The position numbers and the translations under genes were made by a program. This document shows positions 32,055-42,081 of a stretch of 45,935 nt of DNA, piece after piece (within the stretch, counting starts at the first letter, position 1; every line of letters begins with the position of its first letter). Under the pieces are notes generated by a model that saw only the letters and a program-made list of their open reading frames with translations, had not been told where the DNA came from and made no database searches. The stretch comes from Hypholoma sublateritium FD-334 SS-4 (lineage: Eukaryota > Basidiomycota > Agaricomycetes > Agaricales > Strophariaceae): NCBI GenBank assembly GCA_000827495.1, contig KN817671.1, positions 19,409 to 65,343 on the forward strand. The letters are read 5' to 3'.

Positions 32055-34032
32055 AGGAGTGTGCCTGCTTAGTTGTTAGCATCGGTTGGCAGGAAACATG
32101 TATCCATTGATATATGTATGTGACTCATAAAGACAGGAACAGTGTTCTGTCACATCATGGATGTTAGCATTCAAACATATAGCAAACACAAATAACATTT
32201 TATCAAGTCCATGTGGTCCGGTCACAATGCTCTGGTACGTAGCATGCTTCCTTACTCTGAGTTCAATTCCACCGCATCAAAAAACAATACTATGACATGT
32301 CAATACTTACCAGTGTGGATATTTGGCGTGTAGTCAGTGAGGGAAGAAAAATTAAGCAATTAAATGTTGGATGGTGGTCGAGGGTTGAAATAGAAGATAA
32401 GAAAGTATGAGAATCTGTTCTGACTGGCCCGAGTCCTCTGTGGGCCACATTTTATTGATAGCTTTCTGGCCAGGTCAATGCAATTTGTTACGGTGACTTC
32501 TAGATGAATATCTAGATAACTTGCAATACTAGTGGCATTGAGATGCTTCAAACAATGCTTTCTCCTATACATAGTTTGTTTTCCAAATATAAAGTAATAT
32601 CTCATGCAGAAATTTAAAATAATGTGCTTTGGAATCTAGATGATAGCCACTCCCCCAATATCACATATTTGGCTTCTGAAAGTATCTTTGGTCTCTCCAG
32701 TAAAAGTAAGTATATCAGAGAGAGAAAGTGAGTTGCTGTCGCTAAGACCCAGTATAGTTATGCAGCCAACTTCTCACCCAATTAACTTTACCAGGCAGCT
32801 TGATTAGATAAAAGAGGCCTGGCAGAGTCTAGATTCAGGCCTGAGAACTGGTGACATATAGTCAAACCTTGACTCATATTGCCACACCTTCCCTCTTCAT
32901 GACCAAGGGGGATCTTAAGCTTCTGATAATGTGCCTACTCTGTACTATACACTGCGTTCTATCGCAAGGGATCATCCTATTGCATGTGATTTGGCGAAAG
33001 AATTCTGTGTTAGGCATTGAGGCAGTCACCAGTCAGGTGCTGTAATATGATAAAAAGTGTCTCATCCTTTCATTAGACATGCTGTTGCTGACACATGCAT
33101 TCGTAGCGACATTGGCCCAATTAAATTTTCTGTGGCCACACATCTGATATCAGATGAAGGACTGAAATGGCTTTGATACTATCACATACTTGAGCCAACT
33201 GGCGGAAGCATACTAGAAGAGGAAACTGCCCAAAAGTGAGAAGATATACAAGGATATAGTGAACAGAGAGAGGGATAACCTATTAAGTATAATGACGAGT
33301 TCAATCCTCTTTGGGAAACTAGCAGCTCATTGCATCAGCCCAGAGGCAGCATTCGATGCTGAGTTTGCAGCTAGTCAGAACTTCATGTGGAATGGATGGT
33401 GGAGCAGGTGAGAGAGAGAAAGTGTGGGAACTCGGCCAACACATTACTATACACAGCTAGTCTTCAGGCCAGAGTCTATCTTTACTGGCGTGACACCTTG
33501 GCTGAATTTTATATGCTTCCATCATCGTTTATACAGGGGCTCAAGCACTCAAGAATGATAGTCTCCAGCATTGAGGCTGTCACAAATGTCCATTGACAGT
33601 CATTACTCAGACATCCACATCAATGTGGAATGTATCTATTGGACTCCCATTGACATGCTTTGAGTGCACACTGAAAATGATCATGCAGCTGACTAGGCAA
33701 ACATCATTTGTACATTGTCCACACTGGAAAAAATGCCAAATTCATGTTATTAAATGGACTATGCATAGATTATGGTAATAATATGCCAACGTTGCTTTTT
33801 ATTTCCATTCTAGTTGTTTTCAGCTACTAGAAAATATCAAATTTCCATTTAAACCTTCCCCAGTGGCAGCGGAGCGCTAATCAATCATCTTTGACCAACC
33901 TATTTCTCGCCAATTTGAATAAAAGTCAATCAGACTCTGAATTTCTTATTGATGATAGTCAATCTAGGAGTCTATTAGCAGTGAGTGTTAGAGGTCCCTT
34001 CCTTTATATGTCATATGAATGTTTCTAGAGGC
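32055..34032. other. Nearly 2 kb of AT-rich sequence, no gene recognised
   Basis: Only short, unrelated frames occur. A minus frame at 32360-32605 and plus frames at 33387-33778 have no family resemblance. Two spots (33012-33030 and 33565-33585) share ATTGAGGC(A/T)GTCAC, and 33193-33280 resembles 17755-17825. I read it as old repeat or pseudogene debris. Confidence 0.35.
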
Positions 34033-34039
34033 GCCCACC

Positions 34040-34848
34040 CAGCCAGTACTGTCATATTTAAACATCAGAGAATGGTTACTAGCATTTAAAGGTCATGCAT
34101 CCATGATGTTAGTGCACATTCACCCCTAAGAAGGAAGTTCTGGTCACAGCCTGTAACACTACTGTGCACAATGCTGTGCTTGTTTGTTTGGCTTCTGATG
34201 GAATCAAAATACAATGTGTGACCTACCTCATGCCTCAAACAACATTCCTACACTTCACTCATATTATTTTATGGCCTCAAATGCAAACAAATATAAATAA
34301 CAAGTCTCAGCCCAGGCCTAGGCATGGTAAACACACCCAATCCCAAAAAGGCAATGCAGCAGAGGCCAATCCAAATTTGGCCAAGTTCCTTTGCCTGTGG
34401 AAAATGCAAAGTTAATAACTTTAATTAATTAATAGCTAGTGTTTCTGTATTATTAGCATTGTTTATGCACAAATACTATATGTTTGTGCTATATTTAGAT
34501 AGCTGGGAATTAGTTCTATTTATTGGTAATTTTTTAGGCATTTTTAGGGTGACTAAATTTAGCAAAAGGGCCTGGATTTTTCAGTATTTTGCATTTTTCT
34601 AAATAAAGAAGGACCCTAGAGGTATATTTTTGGTACAGGCATGTTCAGAAAAGATGGGCCGACAGCTTCTGTTTTTGGCAATATTTTTGCATGCTGCATA
34701 TGTGGAAACATATTCCCAGCCTGCAGGCTCTGGCACAGCTTGTCACACCTGTTACACCAAAATAGGCAATGCTAATTGACAGCATGAATGCATGAATCTT
34801 TAATGCTAATAACCATTGCCTGATGCATAATTCTGACAGTAATAGATG
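34040..34848. mobile_element. Non-autonomous TIR element, copy B (7-bp target duplication)
   Basis: Starts CAGCCAGTACTGTCA and ends TGACAGTAATAGATG, flanked by GCCCACC at 34033-34039 and 34849-34855. It is closely similar to copy A (18246-19099) in the same orientation, about 15.8 kb away. No coding capacity is seen. Confidence 0.85.
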
Positions 34849-35342
34849 GCCCACCAGCAAAGTGGCACATCAAATCAAGGCTACGGGACTGTGGAGCCAG
34901 TCAACATATGAGAATATCTGCCATATCTACACCTGTATTCAGTTTTATAGCTTACAGATAATCTACACATCTTATGAAATTATCAAGCACATCAGAGTTG
35001 CATCTGGGGTGACACAGCCTTGTGAAGTCCTGATAAGTTCACACACAGCAACTTATTTGCACTTTTCATACATATCAACACTTAGTGTGAGGTTACAGTG
35101 GTGTGATACCATAATGATATGCTCAACCAGAGGAGTTGATATGCGCTTAAAAGATCATCAGTGCCGCAAGCACTTGTATGTTAACTGGCATTTTTCAACA
35201 GTCTTCATCTGGACATATTGCCCCATTGCAAAGTACTACGGCATTACCCTCAAAGCCAACCTTTGCAGGATATGGGTATCAAGAACCCCCAGTTACAGTT
35301 CCCTGTGTGCCGCTGCGTATGGCAAGGCAGAGATCCTGGACA
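34849..35342. other. Unrecognised sequence between TIR element and LINE 3' end
   Basis: No gene recognised. A plus frame around 35178-35340 (PLQSTTALPSKPTFAGYG) could be the end of an unknown protein, but nothing supports it. Confidence 0.25.
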
Positions 35343-35714
35343 CTCTGGGGATCCGGGCCTGATAGGCAATCCGAACCGAGTGCTGGGGAACGGGAAACAG
35401 GCTCGAACGATGGACGTCCAGTAGAGCTTGCGGGCCGTAGCCGGATGGAGTAGTCCCCCTACCCGGGCTCGAGAGAACTAAATCCTCTGTCGGTTCATTG
35501 GGAATAATAAGCCCAGTATGAATCTAAGTTGATTCCGAGGTCGCATAGCCCGGTCCCGCAAGGGCACTTGGGGTAGCCTCCTACCGCTGCAGGCGGTAGG
35601 GGGCTATATCTCATGTAGTAGTGTACTCCGCGGGTTGTGTTCGAGCACCANGCAATAAATGGGGGCGCCAATGGGCCCTCGGATTTCAAAAAAAAAAAAA
35701 AAAAAAAAAAAAAA
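35343..35714 (+). mobile_element. LINE 3' end with poly(A), 5'-truncated
   Basis: A GC-richer segment ends in 27 A residues (35688-35714), the mark of a non-LTR retrotransposon 3' end. CCTACCGC and GCGGTAGG (35580-35587 and 35593-35600) form a perfect 8-bp stem, and AATAAA lies near 35654. It differs in sequence from the 3' end of the full LINE at 43455-43696. The 5' limit near 35343 is a guess, and no target duplication was found. Position 35651 is undetermined. Confidence 0.55.
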
Positions 35715-35804
35715 TGTGGGGGTGGGCCAAGGCTCTGCTCTCTCGCCCGTCCTCTTGGCGCTGTACATTGCACCTTTGCTGCAACTCTACGAGCTGGAGT
35801 CCCC
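35715..35804 (+). pseudogene. Old LINE reverse transcriptase, left part
   Basis: Encodes GQGSALSPVLLALYIAPLL followed by QLYELESP, the RT block before the catalytic F/Y-x-D-D. It resumes at 43699 after the full LINE, with LESP duplicated by the 13-bp target duplication. Confidence 0.8.
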
Positions 35805-35821
35805 GGGGGGCCCCTTGACCT

Positions 35822-35844
35822 AGAACCACCATGTAGGTGGTTCT
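35822..35844 (+). repeat. Perfect hairpin at the 5' end of the LINE
   Basis: AGAACCACC and GGTGGTTCT (9-bp arms) enclose ATGTA, only 17 bases from the element's first base. It could be a structured RNA 5' end. The role is unknown. Confidence 0.7.
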
Positions 35845-36458
35845 TTCCCACGCTTTCGACTGCGGGGAGGCGAGGGTGGGAGTAGCGCGCTGGCGGGCAA
35901 GGTACGCATTTCTTGGCCTGCCCGCCAGTGTCGTCCCAGGAATATCACCGCCCCCCCCCCCAGAGCATCGAACCCGCTCAGCCAAGAACAGGCAAGATCC
36001 AGCGCAGAAAGCGAGACACACTCGGTGGGTGTACCAGTGGCAAGCAGCCACTCGCGAGCCACCTACGCTGCTAAAAATAAATGCATGAAAGACACGATGT
36101 ACTGCCACTAAATTACATAAGCCCACGAGAGACGCCTGAGACGGGCAGACTGCACCACCTGCATCGCAACCACCTGCACGACGTCCTACCTCAGAGCGAC
36201 CTACGGAAGTTACAGACCACAGCGAAGAGACCTGATAGCATGACGAAGACTACGCCACGAGACCGTCACCGAGAGATACAAAGAACTTCCAACTCAGTGC
36301 TCAGTCGAACCGAGACAAAGAAAACGTAGAACAAACGAGAAATCAAACAGGAAAGACTCAAAGGACGACGATGAAAGGAATGCAGTGGCTATAAGAGGTG
36401 AGTGTACCAGAAACTCATCCACACCTGCTCTCCCAACCGTACCCACCACAACACCGAC

Positions 36459-37907
36459 ATGTCTGCACTGCCCACCTCCACCGCTGCTGCGCAGCCACAG
36501 GGCCAAGCCGCCCTGGCCACCCAGACCGCACAGGCCACCACTCCGCTAGCCGGATCGAAGCGCCATCGCGAAAGCGTTGCGCACACCGAGCCCCGCACGG
36601 CCCCCCACAACCCGGCGAACCCGGATGAAGACATGTACGGACCGGACGATGACGATGTTGCGCCGGCTGGAACTCCGACCACCGTCCCCACTGGCCCCGC
36701 CCGTGTCGCACCCGGAAATGCCGCCCCCCATGCCCCACCTGCTGACGTACCCGCAGGCGCCCCCATCGGTGACCAACGTGCTCCCCCCGATGGCCCTGAT
36801 GCCCCGCCGCCCCCCCGCTTCTTCCGCACCCCACGCGGTGACCCCGACTACGCTATCAAAGGGGCAACGCGGGCTGACATCCTTGCGATCGCAAGTTCCA
36901 CCACCGAACACCTCTGGGGCTTGGTACCTGGCCCGAAATTCTTTGCGTATCTGGCCAACGATCGCTTCTGCGCTGACCCCACCTGGGCCACCAACCTCAT
37001 CCAAGCCTTTTTTTCCCATATCCTGAATGACGACACCATTGTCCGCGTCTCGGCTGCTGCCCCCGTCGATCCTACCCGGACTGCGCATCACAAATACATC
37101 CCGTACCTGGTACACGGCATCACCCAGCGCCAATACGACGACATCATCATAGTCGACTCCCCCCTCATCTGCTGCCCTGGGATTGGGGCAATAATCACTC
37201 GGCCCTACAACATGACCCCAGACGATCTTGCTATGTTGCTTGGTAGGACCACAATCCCTACCACACCGGAGGGATGCGAGATGGTGCGAGATGTCATCAA
37301 GGAGAAGATCCCGAGCAAGGGCCGCATCAGCAATAAATTGGATGAACGCTACGACAACATCCCGCCCGCTTTCCACAGCCTCCCCAGTACCCGCCGCTCG
37401 TACATCGCGGGAACAGTCCGTGTCGACGGATACACTTTGACCGAACGAGACGGCGCAAATGGGCACATCAACAGATCACGCTTCAACGTTTACATCACAC
37501 CCCCCAGCCTTGTCCCTCAGAAGCACAGGGAGTGGATCTCCCTCTTAAACCGTGCCGCGGTCTCTCGCTTCATTACCATTGATGGCGAACTCGTCGCAAT
37601 GGAGCCTTTTAACTGCGCTCACTGCACCTCCCGTACACACCCCACTGGGCTCTGCAAGTATCCATCACTCCCGGGCTGGCATACTATCGAACTCCCAGAG
37701 AAGGCACAATCCGGAGGAGGCGGCCCCGCCCCGGGTGCCGGCCCCGCACACTCTGCAAACAACCACGGAGGCCACGGAAACGGCGGTCGCGGAGGACGAA
37801 ACGCAATGGGCTTCCGAGGCCGATACGGTAACGGCTCTGGCTCGAGCACCGGACCCCGCGGGGGTTACAGGGGCGGCCGTTGTGGAGGATGTGGCGGCGC
37901 TGCCTAA
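36459..37907 (+). CDS. LINE ORF1, Gag-like RNA-binding protein
   Basis: I chose the ATG at 36459 (MSALPTSTAAAQ) because its context is better than an in-frame ATG at 36402, which would add 19 residues. The product is about 482 residues. The N-terminal third is Ala/Pro-rich. A central globular region follows (ILAIASSTTEHLWGLVPG, then FFAYLANDRFCADPTWAT). One CCHC knuckle, CAHCTSRTHPTGLC, lies at about residues 385-398. The tail has Gly- and RGG-rich repeats (NGGRGGRNAMGFRGRYG). Such proteins coat the element's RNA and help target-primed reverse transcription. The long antisense frame over it is a composition effect. Confidence 0.88.
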   Translation: MSALPTSTAAAQPQGQAALATQTAQATTPLAGSKRHRESVAHTEPRTAPHNPANPDEDMYGPDDDDVAPAGTPTTVPTGPARVAPGNAAPHAPPADVPAGAPIGDQRAPPDGPDAPPPPRFFRTPRGDPDYAIKGATRADILAIASSTTEHLWGLVPGPKFFAYLANDRFCADPTWATNLIQAFFSHILNDDTIVRVSAAAPVDPTRTAHHKYIPYLVHGITQRQYDDIIIVDSPLICCPGIGAIITRPYNMTPDDLAMLLGRTTIPTTPEGCEMVRDVIKEKIPSKGRISNKLDERYDNIPPAFHSLPSTRRSYIAGTVRVDGYTLTERDGANGHINRSRFNVYITPPSLVPQKHREWISLLNRAAVSRFITIDGELVAMEPFNCAHCTSRTHPTGLCKYPSLPGWHTIELPEKAQSGGGGPAPGAGPAHSANNHGGHGNGGRGGRNAMGFRGRYGNGSGSSTGPRGGYRGGRCGGCGGAA

Positions 37908-38262
37908 GTAAGTGAATAGTATATCACACGACCTCTTTGAACAGGCATAGTACACACTAGTAGACGTACAATGCCCGAGTCTCCACATAGACGCACATGG
38001 CCTCCCTCCTCTTGATACACTGCACCCCGCCAAATGTTCTCATATCGCATAGCCTCCCACACAATACAAAGCATATTGTGCACTAAAATTGATCCTAACG
38101 GTGACAAACCACAAGTACATAGTAAGATGGTATAGGACTTGGCTCGAAAGCTGCGCGACACTTATCGTGCACGAAAACCGAGGTGAAACAGGACTGAAAA
38201 AACCTGCTTGGCCTCACACCCCCTCTCCTCCCCCCCTTCCTTCCCCCCACCCTACTAACAAA

Positions 38263-41200
38263 ATGGATAGTACAACATATGAAGACGCAGAAGGCACAAG
38301 ATTGACGAGCACGCGGAGCGCTGGCCTACGTGGTCCCCTGGCCGGGACCGCAACAGGGAGCATGACCGCGCCCGCCAGTCATGCTTTCGGTCCTCAGGGC
38401 GTTGATGGTGGGCAGCCTGTACAGGGCCCGGGGGTACCGCCGACTGCTCCAGATGTGCGTCAAGGCGTACATATAATCGCTAATTACGGCGTCACACACA
38501 GAGCGACTGGTGGTCCGCGGTCGCAGGAATGCGACGCCCCCACGACCCCAACAACAAGGGGTCCGGCACAGAGCCGTGGCACGAATAGCCAGCGCATTGA
38601 GTGCAACAATGAATCCCTAAATAATGTCCCGCGAAACAGGCGGCAATATAAATCGACCAAGACGATCCGAGGCACTATGAACGTTGCCACACTGAACATG
38701 AAAGGCGCGAGCGGCCGAAACACCGAACGCAAATGGCGCGATCTCAACCACCGAATGAAAGTAGATAGTATTGCAGTAATAGCCCTCCAAGAGACGCACC
38801 TCCTGAGTGCCGAAAAGCTGGAAACTCTGAATGACAAACTGGGATACCGCATGGCAATCTCACACTCAGGAGATCCCACAGCACCGAACGCCGTAGGAGT
38901 AGCCTTTGCCCTGAATAAAAACCTCACGCGCTACAGTGAAGCAATTATAAAAGATATAGAGCCGGGACGAGCTATCCTACTAACGCTGCCGTGGCAGGAT
39001 AACGCCAAATTAAACATACTGAATGTATATGCGCCGAACAACAAGGTAGAAAACAAAGCATTCTGGACTAACCTCAATAAAAAATGGATGGACGAGAACC
39101 TACCCATGCCGGACATCATGCTGGGTGATTTCAACTTGGTTGAAGAGGCAATAGACCGTGTACCCACCAAACCAAGTGACCCAAATGCACTGCAAGCACT
39201 CAACAATTTTAAAGCGACCATACAAGTAGCCGACACATGGCGGTTAGACCACCAAAATGAAGAAATATTTACATGGGAGCGTACACCAGATAGACAAAGG
39301 AAATCCCGCCTTGACAGAATATACATGAACACGCACCTAAGTGAACACTGCTGCGACTGGCAGGCTATATGGTCGGAAGTACCAACTGACCACAAACTAG
39401 TATCCGTGAAAATCTTTAACCCAGGCGCGCCATACATCGGGAAGGGTCGATGGACAATACCACTACACCTCCTACAAGATAAGGAAGTCAAAACACTCAT
39501 AAACGAGATGGGCAACACTCTGGTAAACGAACTTGACAAATACCAACAGATTGAAAACAAAGTACCACAACATACACAGACCCTGTACCGTGAATGGAAA
39601 GGGACCCTAACACAGAAAATAAGGGAGATAGCTAAGTGGAAAATACCCTATGTAGACAAACATCTATCAGAGATTCAAAAACTCCTACACACAACGCAAC
39701 ACAACCCTGCCCTAACAGATGAAGAGAAGGTCGAACAGACAGCGGCCCTGGAAGATGAGACAGTAGCGCTAACACAGAAGCGCTACCAAAAGATATGTGA
39801 TCACATGGATACAAACGGATGGATAAACCGAGAAACTATACAGAAACCCTGGATAATGGAGAACAAGGAGAAAAAACCACGCGATGTATTAACTATGCTA
39901 AAAATACCAAACATCACCCCGCCAAAATATGAAAAGCGAACAGAAAAAATGCTGGAGATAGCAAGGAAGCACCACAACTCCCTACAAGACGACAATCTGC
40001 CTGAGTCAGTACAGATCCACCAGCACGATATGCATCCGGTTATTACAGAACCAGAAACAACACTAACCAATGAGCAACAACTGCATATGGAGCAGGAAAT
40101 TAGCGAAGAGGAAATCCACACTGCGATCAAGAGCCTGCCTAATGGCAAGGCACCAGGACTAGACGGTGTACCCCACGAGTTCTGGAAGATACTGGCTGAA
40201 CGCCATGACACTGAGGAAAGAGCAAGAGTAGCCAGAGCCAATGGGCTGCCGAATGCTGAAACAACAATAGCAAATGGCCCATTTGACGTCATAAAAATTC
40301 TGAAATTGCTATATACAGATATAGCACAAGCGGGAGTCCAGGAAGGATCCAAATTCGCAGAAGGATGGATGTGCCCAATCTTTAAAAAGAAAGACAGGAC
40401 AGATATTGCAAACTACCGACCAATCACAGTGTTAAATGCAGACTACAAACTAATGACCAGAATCCTGGCGATGCGTATCGTGCATGTTGCACCGCGGCTA
40501 ATTAACGAAAGCCAAGCCAGATTTATGAGAGGTAGAAACATAGCAGATCATACGGACCTAACACACTACATGATTAGTAGGTGCGAGATGGCAGAAGAAA
40601 ATGGTGCAATAGTATTCCTTGACCAAGAAAAGGCATACGATAAAATCCTACACCCGTACCTGTGGGAAGCAATGAGAGCAAGGAAAATACCAGAGAAATT
40701 TATACAGATAGTTAAAACCCTCTATAGTGATGCGCACACCACAATAATATTAAATGGTGTACTGGGAGAGCCCTTCCAAATTACAAGGGGAGTCAGGCAG
40801 GGAGACCCCATGTCATGCCTGCTTTTTAACATCGCGATTGAACCGCTATCACAATTGCTCCGAACCTCAACACTCCAAGGCTTCAAAATCCCAGGAATAC
40901 GAGAACAGCTTATAACTACGTTGTTTGCAGATGACACAACGGTCTACCTACACGAAACAGATGATTTCTCTGAACTCCAGAACATCCTAGAAAAATGGTG
41001 CCGAGCATCAGGAGCAAAATTCAATGTTGCAAAGACAGAAATCCTGCCTATCGGAACTAAAGAGCATCGCAAAAGGGTACTTGATACGCGAAAGATAAAT
41101 GAAGAAGCTGGACCAATCCCCCCCTCCATCAGAATTGTTGCGGACGGTGAGCACACGCGCACCCTAGGTGCGTATGTGGGTAATGGGGTCGAAGAATTAA

Positions 41201-42081
41201 CAGTATGGACTCCAACCGTTGAGAATATTAAAAAAGCACTAAAGAAATGGGCGCGGGGAAAACCCACACAAGAGGGGCTGCGGCTCACAGCCAATATGGA
41301 AATAGGAGGACGCAGCCAATACATGACAAGAGTCCAGGAAATGCCCAAGGGAGTATTAAAAGTACTGGAAAAGTACCAAAAGAAATATATGTGGAATGAA
41401 AAACAATCATGCATTAAGGTAGAAACCCTACACGCGCCAATCGACCACAGCGGACGTAAACTCCTTGACATAGGGGCCAGGAACGACGCCATTGCCCTTA
41501 GAAGATTACAAGCATGGTGCAGGACAGGTGCACAACGGCCCACATGGGCATGGGTAGCAGATGACATCATTGCGCGAAACGTAGAGCAGTATACATACAT
41601 ACAAGACGACGAAAGCATAGTCCACCTAGGCCTCCAAAACCTAAAACCAAAAATGGAGTCTTGCATAGCCCCAATGCCGCACATGATAAAACAGATGCTA
41701 AAAGCCAAAGAACAATACAATGTAGTATTTAATCCACCTGCCCTAACGGAAAACGCGAAGACTGCTCTCCCGGTATGGTACCACATTGCAGACTTAAAAA
41801 TTGCCAGCGCAGCTAGCACAGCGAGAAGGGCACGAGCATCGCAAACTATGCAGAACACACGTAACACAAACTGGAATAATTTGGCGGACATGCGATGTCT
41901 GCGCCAAACACACCAACTGAGCACAATAGGAGACACCCTTTCCCTAGCCTCTAGAATGCCAACAGAGAATCACCGCAATAGAAGAGACTGTAAATGTAAC
42001 ACATGCAGCGAAATGAGAAGTAGTGGCTGCACAAACCCACACAAATGTATGATCATACCAATGATGGATTCCGAGTACTAG
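38263..42081 (+). CDS. LINE ORF2, APE-type endonuclease and reverse transcriptase
   Basis: The open frame begins upstream at 38089, but the ATG at 38263 (MDSTTYEDAEG) follows a pyrimidine-rich leader and is the more likely start, giving about 1272 residues. The endonuclease motifs are VATLNMKG, ALQETHL, NVYAPNNK, MLGDFNLVEEAIDR, SRLDRIYM and PTDHKLVSV, with the catalytic Glu, Asp and His present. RT motifs are NGKAPGLDGVP, NYRPITVLNADYKLMTR, ARFMRGRNIADH, FLDQEKAYDK, GVRQGDPMSCLLFNIAIEP and TLFADDTTVYL, with the two Asp intact. The frame ends at 42081 after a Cys/His-containing segment (CKCNTCSEMRSSGC). RNase H is not in this frame; it lies in ORF3, which overlaps by 37 bases in the -1 frame. 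It could be active apart from that split. Confidence 0.9.
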   Translation: MDSTTYEDAEGTRLTSTRSAGLRGPLAGTATGSMTAPASHAFGPQGVDGGQPVQGPGVPPTAPDVRQGVHIIANYGVTHRATGGPRSQECDAPTTPTTRGPAQSRGTNSQRIECNNESLNNVPRNRRQYKSTKTIRGTMNVATLNMKGASGRNTERKWRDLNHRMKVDSIAVIALQETHLLSAEKLETLNDKLGYRMAISHSGDPTAPNAVGVAFALNKNLTRYSEAIIKDIEPGRAILLTLPWQDNAKLNILNVYAPNNKVENKAFWTNLNKKWMDENLPMPDIMLGDFNLVEEAIDRVPTKPSDPNALQALNNFKATIQVADTWRLDHQNEEIFTWERTPDRQRKSRLDRIYMNTHLSEHCCDWQAIWSEVPTDHKLVSVKIFNPGAPYIGKGRWTIPLHLLQDKEVKTLINEMGNTLVNELDKYQQIENKVPQHTQTLYREWKGTLTQKIREIAKWKIPYVDKHLSEIQKLLHTTQHNPALTDEEKVEQTAALEDETVALTQKRYQKICDHMDTNGWINRETIQKPWIMENKEKKPRDVLTMLKIPNITPPKYEKRTEKMLEIARKHHNSLQDDNLPESVQIHQHDMHPVITEPETTLTNEQQLHMEQEISEEEIHTAIKSLPNGKAPGLDGVPHEFWKILAERHDTEERARVARANGLPNAETTIANGPFDVIKILKLLYTDIAQAGVQEGSKFAEGWMCPIFKKKDRTDIANYRPITVLNADYKLMTRILAMRIVHVAPRLINESQARFMRGRNIADHTDLTHYMISRCEMAEENGAIVFLDQEKAYDKILHPYLWEAMRARKIPEKFIQIVKTLYSDAHTTIILNGVLGEPFQITRGVRQGDPMSCLLFNIAIEPLSQLLRTSTLQGFKIPGIREQLITTLFADDTTVYLHETDDFSELQNILEKWCRASGAKFNVAKTEILPIGTKEHRKRVLDTRKINEEAGPIPPSIRIVADGEHTRTLGAYVGNGVEELTVWTPTVENIKKALKKWARGKPTQEGLRLTANMEIGGRSQYMTRVQEMPKGVLKVLEKYQKKYMWNEKQSCIKVETLHAPIDHSGRKLLDIGARNDAIALRRLQAWCRTGAQRPTWAWVADDIIARNVEQYTYIQDDESIVHLGLQNLKPKMESCIAPMPHMIKQMLKAKEQYNVVFNPPALTENAKTALPVWYHIADLKIASAASTARRARASQTMQNTRNTNWNNLADMRCLRQTHQLSTIGDTLSLASRMPTENHRNRRDCKCNTCSEMRSSGCTNPHKCMIIPMMDSEY

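Noticed and set aside
32360..32605. 81-codon minus-strand frame as a real gene
   Set aside because: It has no recognisable family or splice partners and sits in AT-rich debris.
35688..35714. A run as vector, adapter or simple assembly filler
   Set aside because: It follows a polyadenylation-like AATAAA and a hairpin and is followed by coding sequence of another element, as at a LINE end.
36546..37466. 306-codon minus-strand frame opposite LINE ORF1
   Set aside because: It is a shadow of the GC-rich, Pro/Ala-coding ORF1, with no family resemblance.
40944..41936. 330-codon minus-strand frame opposite LINE ORF2
   Set aside because: It is antisense to the RT coding region and its composition is that of a reversed reading frame.
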